This document shows positions 46,301 through 58,300 of a stretch of 64,000 nt of DNA, piece after piece. How positions within the stretch are numbered: position 1 is the first letter of the stretch; every line of letters starts with the position of its first letter. The notes under the pieces are model-generated. The model did no database searches. It saw only the letters and a program-made list of their open reading frames with translations, and was not told the origin of the DNA. The stretch is taken from NCBI GenBank assembly GCA_031841125.1, contig CM063110.1, positions 31,883,214 to 31,947,213 on the forward strand. The letters are read 5' to 3'. The translations under genes were made by a program, and so were the position numbers. The DNA is from Acanthococcus lagerstroemiae. Taxonomy: Eukaryota; Arthropoda; Insecta; Hemiptera; Eriococcidae.

Positions 46301-49300
46301 ATTCCAGTTTGTTGATTTGTGTAACTTGCATTTTCATTATTGAAGTAAGTATTATGTGATATTGATATTGAAGATCGAGGGAGATATGCTGAGTGCCGTA
46401 AAGTGGGCCCTAATTTGAATGTTTTCCGCTATATTTTGCTGTATTTTGTTTCGTGAATGTGGCTATACTAATTTATTGTAATGAAAAAGTTTTGAAGCCG
46501 TGGTTTTGAGTCCGGTTCCCTCTAGCAATTTATGTTTTGAAATATCACATAACTTGTTTATGGAAGTGTACAACTCAGTATAAAAGATGAGTTCATAGTT
46601 ACCTCGGTTGTGGGGCTTCTTTGAACACGTTTTCTTTGTTACATAGAGGAACTCGACAACGGCAAAAATCATGATAATGTCCCTTAAGTGCTCTGTTTAC
46701 AAAATATCATAAAAATCTGTCGAGAAATAGACGGAAAATTGGTAAACATTGACTGCCATGTTGTAAAGTGACACACATCATTAAAAAAAAAAATCCTGAA
46801 CATAATTTTCAAAACTTTATTGAAAATTGATCACACGTTTGGAAAGGAAAAGCGTATACACATCATCGGTCATCTCCACTCGTTTTTCTCTAGAAGGAAA
46901 TGTGGGAAGCGTCGTGCTCAGTTTCCGAAATATATCCGACATGGTGTTTCACAGCATTTGTTTCGGCCACTACAAACGTTACCACAGCAAACTCGTCCGT
47001 TGTTAAATTCACATTCGGCTGAAATTCGCCCAGCCTAGTGTTCTGGGGGGGGGGGAGGAGAGTTATGAGGTAACAACCAACTCAACCACACTACTCACAC
47101 GCATTTCTTCCACTTATTTGTCCATTACTCACGAACTACTTGACCTACAAAGTTCATCTTAGTCTAAAAACACTTAGTGAAGCAACCTCTTTCATATGCT
47201 TTTTTGATCACTCAAATCCGTTCCATACACAAATAAAATACTTCATTCTGATTGGCCTTCAGCATTATCCCATCATATAAAACCACATTTCGATACACTG
47301 TAAACAGACTATTGAAGGACATCATGGGAAATGACGTGCCGTTTGGCGACAAGATTGAGTTTTGGGTGGAGATCTTAGGCAGGTTCTGCCAGTAGTTCCA
47401 CATGGTTCAAAAGTTGCTACAATTGCTAATTCCATCAAGTTTTCTCCTTTATGGCCTATAATCAAGACGCTGAGACTGACCCAGAACATGCGAGCGGAAG
47501 CAGGAGAGAAAGAGTTCTCAGAATTCTTGCTGCAGATTAGTAATGGTACTTTCTCTCATTCTGGCTCTGAAAATGGGGGCATTATAGAATTACCAGCAAA
47601 CATAATTTCTCAGGACATTACAAGAGATGTCTATGGTGAAAAGTTTGACACTCCAGAGGATGTCCTGAAATTTTCTGATGTTGCAATTCTGACACCAGAG
47701 AATGATCATTGTCAGAAGATCAACGACAAGATTTTGGACTTGATTCCTGGAGAAGCCAAAACCTACACAAGCGTGAATAGACTGATTAGTGAAAATGACA
47801 GTGAAATCCTGCAATTCCCCGTTGAATTTCTGGATAGTCTGGAGTTGACAGGTTTACCATCAACTAAATTACACTTAAAAGTTGGTGTGATTGTTATGTT
47901 GCTACGGTACACGAATGCACTGGATCTGGAAATAATAACTGGGGTGGAGTGCGGTTGAAGGATATTACTCCCAAGAGTGGACCTGTCGCCAGCGGATTCC
48001 ACCTTGTCTTTTTCATTCAAAAGGAGACAATTTCCAATAAAGTTAGCCTTTTGTATGACGATCAACAAGGCCCAGGGACAGACGCTGGAGAAGGTTGGGA
48101 TGTATCTACCCGAGTATGTCTTCAGTCATGGACAATTATACGTAGCTCTGTCGCGGACAACTTCGTTTAATAATTTAAAAATCCAAGTACAACCTGGAAG
48201 CTATAAAACTGCAAATGTGGTGTGGAAGGAGATCTTGTAATATGATATCTTTATAAATTTTTGTAATTTTCATGTTAAAAAAAAAATTATATAGAATAGA
48301 GATATGTGGTGCGCTGCTAGTCAGTAATTAGATTTGCATCAATTTTACCGGCAAATTACAAAATTACGTAAATTGAGCAGCTACAATTTTCAGGTGTAGC
48401 CGATTTCAGGCAATCGGCTGCCCAATCTGTGTAAAATCGCGCGTTTCACGAAATGAGCAATTTCACGAATTACGCGTAACATATATACAGAATATTTCAA
48501 AAAATTTTGGCCAATAGGGGTGTTTGAATCCACAAAACACCCCCGTTCGGTATGGCCCTGGTCAGGTACATTCTTTTCTCTCCCCCGTTTATGCCATAGT
48601 TATATAGGTTTTGTTTTTATTCTTTGTAATGAAGTTGCAAATTGAGGGGAGCCTTAGCCCTAATACAGGGTCGTAATAAATATGTACAACTTAATTTTGT
48701 TATTACTTGTAGGCTAATAATAAAAGATAAGTTGCAAACATTTGAATATTACGTCCATCTCTTCGCACGCCGTGTAACTCTATTTAGGCTCCTTTTGGAC
48801 CGTTCTGAAACGTGTCTGGAAAAGTTAAGGAAAAGTTTAGGAAAAGTTAGGGCATTTGATTTTAGAAAAAAACCGGGCACCCTGAATAGGGAGCAAGAGT
48901 TATTGCTCTTTGAAAATGGAACAGCAAAAGCAATTGTACTTTCATTAAGAACAGTGATTTCAAGGTGTTACAAAAGTGACTTATCAACCTTAGCTTTCTC
49001 GGCGCTGATTTCATCTGGTTAGGTCTGAAGTTTTTCCAGGTCGAAGTCTAATTTGCCTACCACCCGCGTTCTATCCCAATGACTCTGAACCCATTAGTGA
49101 TGGGAAGTAAACCGATGCTGACTTATCATTTCGTCATAAACTTATAACCTCAGTTTTCACCTTTTGAAGATTAATGACCGACGCAGTACTGTGCGGTATA
49201 CATTTGTGCTTTCTTTATAGTCGTGCCACATCCGTACGAGTCTGAAATGCCAATACCGAGCCGCTTGTAATGAGCCTAAATCAGAAATTATGAAAAGAGA

Positions 49301-52300
49301 TTGCATCACCGCATCGATATTGCTTTCGTACATTCATAATTAATATCCTTCCTGCAGGTCGTAACCGCAATGTAACATTTGCGAGCAACCTCGATAACGA
49401 AGTTCAAAGACAAGGCTCGACTTGACAGTTGGCCTATTAATTTTAATTTTTCCCGAAATATGAAGAACAATGAATCTCGCTTAAATGTGGCAATTTTTCG
49501 GGTCGGTGCGCACGCTTCCGCTGTCGCTTTTCAGTTCGAGTGAGAAAGAAAGAGACAGAGAAAAAAAAAAGAATGCAAAATTTGACAGACAGGGAGGCGG
49601 TTACGCGCTCCGTTCCGTTATGTGTCTCTCAACTTGAAAATGTTTACCACTATCATCGCATTTCTGATTATCGCGGATATCTACCTGGGTATCTACAGTA
49701 GTTTGTATTTTGGAGAAATAAACTTTTCAAACCCGGTGAATGGTTGAAGTGACCGAAACCGTGTCGAATGAATTACGTGAACCGAGACAATCAACCCGTG
49801 TCGAATAAATGTATTTTTGATCGCATCGACTCACGATTCTGTGTTTTTTCTTTCGAGCAAGATGTCAGTTTTAAAATTGATATAATTGCCGAAAATTAGC
49901 CGATATTTTCTCCTCGTGTTTGGTTACATCGGCACCGGGCTCCTTCGTGTGTAATCACTTTCTTGTGATTCCCTTTGACTGACGTCTGTACGAGAGCACA
50001 CCGACTTATGCCGCTCCGTCGTTCCGGAGAAATTTTAAAGCATGTGAAACGAATACGAGCTACGAGGGAAATATACAACGATGACTGTTCAAATATTCGA
50101 GATGATGCTGGAAAACGAATCTAGATTACCGTTTGTAGGACAGCCTTGCCGAATGTATTCAGATGGCTGAAAATAAGGACAGATTTCTATATTGTACCTT
50201 ATTTTTCTACGGGCGTAACGAGCGTAGGCGACACGTTAATTTGTAATGTTAATTACGCTACCGACGATGAGTCCCATCCGGCTGAGCCATCGTTAAGTGA
50301 TTCAAGTGCCCACAAGAGAAACAACGTCGACATATCGTCGAGTGAATTCGTGAATCGTGACTCAGAAATGTTCTTTCTCGCATTTACTCGGATGTTTGCA
50401 TTTTCCTTGTCGCGAAATGTGACCACCTACAACCGGGTGCTGTTGATTCCGGAACACTGTTAAGTCTCAGAACAAGCGGACGTTGAATATTTGTTCTTAT
50501 CCTACTTTACATTACATTACATTTATGTGTGAGGAGGTGGCGCGGTGTGGGCCGAACACTCAGACTTTGTAGTCCATTGCATTTTTCTTCAGGAGGTTGC
50601 TGTTGAGGATCAGCTCAGTCGCCTCACTTATACAGTGAAAGTGAGAATTTTACTGAGTTCTATCCTTTTGACTTCACTGGGTACTGGATACTCCAGTCCC
50701 AGTGCTTCGCATCTTGTCCTGACTACTGCTGGGCGTTGACATATTCGATGATGGTGGGCGTATGGTGGTGTACGCATCCCCTAACCTGGAATTACCCCGA
50801 TTGGACCTGTGTCAGAATCGGGGGAAACGCTTTGAGGTAGGCAGCCCTTCTACCCCCATTTCTTCTCTTGCGGCGGCGAATCTACAGTGTTTTATTCTGC
50901 TTCACTGTCGAGTTGCGCCGGATCTTCCTCTTTTTCTGTCGTTGACAGCAGCGACATCGTCGTCGTCGTTGTCGGTGTTTGTGGGATGGCAAGTGGCGGC
51001 ATTGGGTTCTGTGACCGCTGCCTTTGTCTTTGCCACTCCTAGGGCTCTATAGTTTCACCTGGGTATACTAAGCCGCCATTTTGGTTCATACTGCGCCCGT
51101 GGATGCCGAATCCGACTATGCGGAGCGTACCGCGTAGTCAATTCGGCATCGACGGGCGCAGTATGAACCAAAATGGTGGCTTAGTATACCCAGGTGAAAC
51201 TATAGAGCCCTACCACTCCATGTCCATCTTACGGCTCAGTGTCTTCTTGGCAAAGGCGTAGTGACACGCTTCTGTAATCCGAGCTGAAGAAGTCTGACCC
51301 CCTTCTCTTGTATCGTCTATTACGTACAGTAGCTCGTTGTATGGCACCCAAAGGCTCCGTATTGCTAGGTGATCAGCGACGTCAGCATTCCAACCAAATA
51401 TGGCCATTGACATATGATGTGAATCGAGGTTTCTTCCTCTTCACAGTGCGTATAGGAACTGCTTTTCGTCACGCCTATTTTATACCACATATGTTTTGTG
51501 GTCCCATGACCAGTTTGTAGTCCGACCATGAGCCTTGCATGTTTTCTGTTAAGCCCTAACGGGGGCGTCCCCTATCAGTGTTTGCTGATTTTCATGCCAC
51601 TAGCCGTTCGCCAGTGCATTTCCATTTGCTTACTTATCCAAGCTTTCACTTCGGATTTTATGACACTGTATGCCACGGAAAGACACGGCCTGGCCCGCTG
51701 GCCGTTACCAGTTCCTTTTTTGTACTCTCTTTCGCTAGCTTATCTGCGATTATGTTCCCTTTTATGCGCAGTGCCCCGGTGTCCATAGTATGGTGACATG
51801 GTTCTCCTGAATAAGGGCGTATAATTTGTGGTTATAGTCCGCCACCACCGAGGATGTAGTTTGAATCTTCTTACTAACGAGGTCCTTCTGCTGGCTTCTA
51901 TCAATATGAATATATTTTATATTTTACTCCCCCTACCAACAGCCGAGAAGGCCAATTACAGGCAGGGGGACAATAAAAGCACAGTACAAGGAATTATATA
52001 AGTTGAGTACTCTTACAGTTATATACATCGTAAGCATACCCTCAGTATTCTGCTATTGCTCAGCCACACACCACATCTACTCAAATGAAAGTCCTTCAAT
52101 ATTCTAATTTTCAGATTTGTTAAACACCCTGCAAATGAGTGAATTAATGAATGAGATGAATGAAACAGCTTTTATTTTACACATCATAACATAATATATC
52201 CTTGGGCAACTATGTAACACAACAATAAGATTCATAATAAAGCTCACTCAGTGGAGCGTATGGCGATGCACGCGTGCCAAATTGGCTCTCCTGATACCAC

Positions 52301-55300
52301 ACCCCTGTTCCGGAACATACCCTTTCGAGTATCGCACCAGTGACCAAAGGGGCATATTGAAGCTGGCCCGAGTCTCCCTTTTGCCTCTCCGCTTCGGATT
52401 CGTGCTGTCCTGTCAGGGCCACTATGGGATACCCTACTGACCGATGCAACACTCGCCCAGCATTAACCTGAAATTTGGATGCACCACAGACGGACATGCT
52501 ACTTTCTTCACCTCTCACCTCCTCGTCTTGTTACGTGTGGCGACGCAGGAAGGTGGTGACGGCTGGGTGAGCCCTGCCGGAGGTCCGCAGCAGCTACAGC
52601 AGCTCTCTCACAAGAAAGCTACAAACAGTGCAATTTCTTCACTCTAGTGCTCCCACCTTTGGGCATAGGCCTCCCCTACATTGGTATAGCGTCCCCTTGC
52701 CCTGGCATCTCTACTCCATGCTATCCCTCTATGATTTTTAATTTCATCCTCCCCCTTTGTTTTCGATCTTCGCATCCTTTTTATTCCCGTCAGTGGTGTC
52801 AACTCCTGAATTTCCCCCCCCCCCCCGTCTATCCTCCCCTGCTCTGAGTACATGACTCGCAGACCCCATTTTAAGTTTTTTGACAACATATCTACAGTCT
52901 TTTGCTTTCGTTCTTTTCCTGATTTCCACATTACAAGTACTTACTCTTTCTTTTCTTGTAACTCCTAAAATTGCCGTTTCATGGCTATTTTAGTGCCTCC
53001 AGTTTTTTAGAGTTGATTGTCAGTTGCAGCCCAAGATTGTGCCTCATACATGGGTACTGAATTTGTTCATTTTCCCAAGGTTTGGATTTTTAGTTTTAGT
53101 GCCATTTTGGTATCAAAATGTAATGAGATTTTGTGAACTCGTATTTTGACTCTCTGTTGAATTTCCAGTTGAATCAGTTTATCCTCTTCGAGAATGTGGA
53201 TTTTGTGGTCTAATTCAAAACCATCGGAAAAATTTGATGACATTTCTGAACTGAGTGACCCCAAAAAAATCCCACTTTTATTCTGCATTCCGTTTTCCCA
53301 CTAAGTGAATTTTGTCCATTTCGAAAGACAAATTTGCGTTTCGGGACCCAAATCTGGGTCGTATGAGTAATCTAATGAGATTCTTAAATTCACTGATCCA
53401 AAGAAACCTCAATACGTTATTCCGTTTCCGTAGAAACGTTATTTCATCCATTTTAAGAGTGAAATTAGGCCCCAAATTTGAGTATGACCCTGTTACAGGA
53501 TATTTGACGGTGCCCTAATGAACGCCTTATCTCGCTCCTTTTTTCCACTTTTTAAAGTGAAGTCAATTTATCCACTTAAAGAATGAAATTTTGGATTTTG
53601 GATTACAATTCTGGGTCAGAGTTGGAAAATTTGATGACTTTTTGAACTCAGTGACCCAAAACCCTCTTATTTTGGTATTTTATTCAATTTTTTCAATAAA
53701 GTCAATTTAGTCCAGTTTAAAAGTAAAATTTGGATTCTTGGTCTTCAAAATCGACGCAGAATGAAAAATTAATGAAATTTTCGAACTTGGAGGTCCAATA
53801 AACACTTATTTTGATTCGTTGTTAAATTTTCAGACGAGTTGAATTATTAGTTTTACTCATTTCGGTAATGAAATGTAGATTTGGGATTTGGACCGTAAAT
53901 CGGGGTCAGATGAGAAATTTGATGAAGTTTTCGAAATCAGCGAATCCATATTTTGATAGTTTGTACAATGTCTATCCAGGTTTTTTTTTCATATTTTGTT
54001 ATTCTAGAATTGAAAAGGTTGAATTTGCTGAATTTTTATTGCAATTATAAAATTTAGATTAGCCCACTCAATCCATCTTCACTTCCAGTTCCACACTTTC
54101 TCGCCAATAATTGCTGAGACTTAGGGCTTACAACCCTCACAACAAATTCATATGGCAAGAGACGTTGTGCAGAATGTACAGAATACCGCTTCTAATGATT
54201 TATATTCCATGTGAAATTTTAGTTAAAGCGGTAAAATCGACCGTTAGAGAAACTTTTCTCCAGCAGTTTTCAGGAAACCCAACGCTGATTCCAAATTCGT
54301 CTGCTGCGTCTCTTAGTTCCGTTTGCTGACGAGCTTAAGCTTATCATTAGTGAAGTCTTACAGTTTCAACTTTCAGCCCCCTCTCGCGAGATCAGTGGGA
54401 TTGACGTTTTTAAAAATTTGGTTCGGAGCCGTGACGACTATCAATGCCCGTGAAAATATTCCTTCTTTTTTTCTATGGGATTCGTTATTGTTACGGAATC
54501 AATCGGCACCACCTTGTATACTACTAAGCTATGTAGCAGCTACTGGTACTCTACTGACGTCAGTGCTGGTTCCTCGTATCCGTTAAATTTAAAATTTCAA
54601 ATACGTTAACAATCTTACCGGTTGTACTTGCCCACGTTGGGCAGCAATAGGTATGTCTTATTAACTTTATGACGAAAATTGCGTAATTTATTTTGACGTA
54701 CTTAGCATATCGAATCCTGCACATCGGATCGCTGTCGTCTTGGACAAATTCCAACCAACGCACTGGCTTTCTGTATTATGTATATTTACTCTTCTGGGTC
54801 GGTGTTACATCGTCTGGAAGTTGAAATTGAAACCTCATTGCGTTCTCATGATTACAAATTTTTCCCGAAGGCACGAAGATAAAGAGAACATTGCATAAAA
54901 TATAAACGTGATCGTATTATATTTTTATTTCTTTTATTTTTTTCTTGTGTAGGGTGAAGCGAACGACAGAATAGTGTTCACGTCGGCTGCAACGAATAAA
55001 GAAAATGGAGCCTCGCGGTTGCAGGAAACATGGCAGCAGGTTCGCCTCACCGATGGACCGAATCCGCTCACCGGCAGGCTGCAGATCTTTCACAACAACG
55101 ACTGGCGATCGGTGTGCTCCAATTCGAGAAAGTAAGCGAATAAGACTTTTCCCGTGTACAGAAGATTTACGATTAATAAATCCTCAGATGGTCGTGTTCA
55201 TTGCTCGTTCGTGAGGAACCCAATTGTGGATCATTGGCCGCGAGCGAACGCACGATATAACTGCCCAAACTTGACAGAAATGCATCTGATTTCTCCTAGC

Positions 55301-58300
55301 GGGTTGCTTACTTGAAATCCGAAAAATTGCTTGGTTACATTTATTACTCCCAGGTATAGCCAGGTTGGCGGACATAGAAACAGACAGACAGGCAGCCCTT
55401 CCGCCGAGAAAAATCAAGCTGAGAGTTAAGATCGCTTAACTATCTGCATTCTATGTTCGATGTGTCTTTGTCTCTGTACTTAGTGAAATCATAGGTCTGT
55501 CTCACTCTTTAAATTCTGTATTTCATGATGATTTCTTTTTCTGTTGGTTTGTCTGACTGACTGGCTGGCCTCCTACTCTACATCTGGTCAATGTCTCGTT
55601 TGTTCTTGATGTCTCCGTCTTCTTCTCTGTCTGCCTTTGTTTTTATCTGTCTGTCTTTCTGCCTGGCCTATGGCCGCTTGTTTGCCGCATTTTCCCCCTT
55701 TTCTAACTGCAAACGGAGTTTGGGGTATGATCCAGGATCTGAGAGTTTTGGTCTGTCGCTAAGCGTCCTAGTTTCTTAGTTGAGGCAGATGTGGGTTTGC
55801 TGGCGTAAAGATTTCATACATGTTCCAATCCAAATTGGCTGTGTAAGTATTTGTTCAGTGTTGCTAGTTGATTCATTTCCCGGAGAGGTAATTAATTTTC
55901 CCAACGAGAGAATTTCAAGTCGACTATAAGAAGAAAGCGATGTCACTTAGGTTCATCTTTTTTGCGATCTCATGGTGGATAAAAAATTTTGTTTTTTAAC
56001 TTTAAGTAGTGTGTGTTACAAATTTTATGGATCTTAACTCGAGTTAGATAACATTAGTAGAATAATTAGGCTCCAAAAATGTTAGAATGATCATCCTGTA
56101 GAGTGATTCCAAAATATGGTGTAGATATATTTGAAAACAGAATCCTGTCCCTTTATCCGAAAAATAATGACATGAACACCCATGATACGAATGAAGAAGT
56201 TGAAGTACCTTATCACCATGAACATTGAATTAAAATGTACTATTATTTTCGGAAAAGACAAAAAGCAGTCTGAAATTATCAAATCTTTGTGATTTGGTTG
56301 TCACTGATATAGTTTGTGACGTTTATAGTGCTTCCTTATTTACACGGTAAGGAGTGGGAGGGGGGCGGACTCTTGTTGATCGATAAGTCAAAACATATTA
56401 TTTGAAGCTGGATTTTCTAAAATGGCTGCGTTACGAAACATCAATTTTCTTAGTAACTGTGAAATAGTTCGGTACTATATGTTGTCACTTCGGAGAAACA
56501 TGCATGAAGGTTCAGTATAGCCGACCCTTTAATAGCATGACTTAATATCCTGTTTTTTCCTTGTTGTTAGCTTATGATGTTCATAATTTCTTAGGCAAAG
56601 TACTTGGGCCATTTCAGAAGGCCGAGCTATAGATTTTCAATTTTGCCTTGAACTTTTTCGAACTGGACCGGGAGAACAGGAAACAAATACAAATGTTTTT
56701 CAATTCTCTAATTTGTATTTCAGTTCTGTTGGGGGGGGGGGAATGCTTGGTGGCGCGAAGAAAGGGTGAATCGTGAAAATTCCGACAAACATTTATACTA
56801 TTTTCAGCTGATTGACAAAAATTGAAATTCTTTTCTTTTTCAATTTTACCAACCAGTTCGAGGAAATTCCGAAAATTTGTCAGGAATTTCGACTGTGAAA
56901 TTCATTATGGGGGGAGGGCTGCATCAACTTTTGTGTTGGTCTTAAAAATAGAGGGGATGCCTATTCTATTAATTATTGAACTGTCATGACGTGATAAACA
57001 GAAAACTGTAAAGAAGCTATTTGAATCTGAAGATCCGATTTCGCTAACTAACATATTCTTTCAAAAATAAGTAGCCAAAAGGCGATTGAAAAAATAAGTT
57101 TCTATTCGTACCTATTAACAAGCTTATTTGGTTGTGGCATGGAGGGGGGGGGGCGATTATAATTCTACCTACTGTCGAATGATCATTTTGGCCAGGTTGA
57201 TAAGTTTTGAGCTCGATTAGCAGTAACTGCACTTTTTAGGGTTCTTACATGGAAAAAAATCGTATTCCTTTCATTTTTTTTTCTGATTATTATTCTTATT
57301 TTCCTAATTCATGATTTCATGAACTTTTCATTGTTTTTTGACTTTCGAGATAACCAATATCTTAATTTTAATTACACAGGTTTTTAATGTTCTTTTTTTA
57401 AACATTTTTGTTTTTAATTTCTTTTCTGACTTGATTAAAAAGGACCTTAATTAATTTTTGGATGAAGTCTTGGTTTCTTAAATACAAGAATGCGAGCGTG
57501 GAGCATCAGAATGACTTGATTTCAGTTATTTGTGTTCTGATTTTTGGGGTTTTTGCGTACCCGAATCTATTTCGTGTTTGTTGCAAAACCCTTCTAACAG
57601 CACATATTATGCCGCTAGTTGAAAATTTAGTCAATGAATAATTTATAAAATCCACAAGAAAAAGGATGTAAAAATGAATTTTGCCAACCGACAATGTTTT
57701 GATATGTTTATTGGTGGTGGGGGGGAGGGGGGGGGTTAAGTCCTACAAATATCAGTTATACCAACAAAATTTTTTAATTCGACTACTAAAAATGAGATAA
57801 ATGATCGACAAAGGTCTTAACGTCTCCAATTTTTCCAGTTGACAGATTCTTTGTGGTAGGGTCCTCCATTTTTTTCGGATTGGCTACTCCCAATGTATGA
57901 GAGAGCTGTACTCCTTGCGTGGGTCATGTCATATCGAGTGATATAGAATGCTCAAGCCCTTTTTCATGACCAAGCATACTCAATTTATGTACAGGAATAT
58001 TAAGCACATTGAGCACAGTTCTCAAACTTCGCTATTATGAATGAATAAATTTAAAAAAAAAAAATTGATTTCTTCTAATTTGAAATACTTTTGTTTATAG
58101 CTCATTCAGTTTATGGACAAAGAAAAGATGTACACAGTCAGAAACTGGATAAAGTAAAATCATAATGACTTAAAAATCATTAACAAATTTCCCATAAATA
58201 TCAAATTCTTGAATCAAAATGATAAAATAATTTTACAAAATATTATTTAAAATCACGAGGAAAATATTTTTCCGTTTAATTGTCGTTTTACAACATTAAA

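Larger units (their letters stand above)
50520..51915 (-). mobile_element. Second copy of the RNase H LINE fragment, split by insertions
   Basis: 50520-50740 and 51420-51915 match 230-430 and 430-960 in order (TGTGTGAGGWGGCGC, CTCAGTCGCCTCACTT, TTTGACTTCACTGGGT, then TTTTGTGGYCCCATGACCAG, CGTCCYCTATCAGTGTTTG, CCTTTTATGCSCAGTG). The middle, 50745-51415, holds a family A repeat and an hAT-like MITE absent from the first copy. Confidence 0.75.

Noticed and set aside
48642..49022. 126-codon plus-strand frame after the Helitron relic
   Set aside because: No family resemblance and no good start; could be Helitron tail but cannot be supported.
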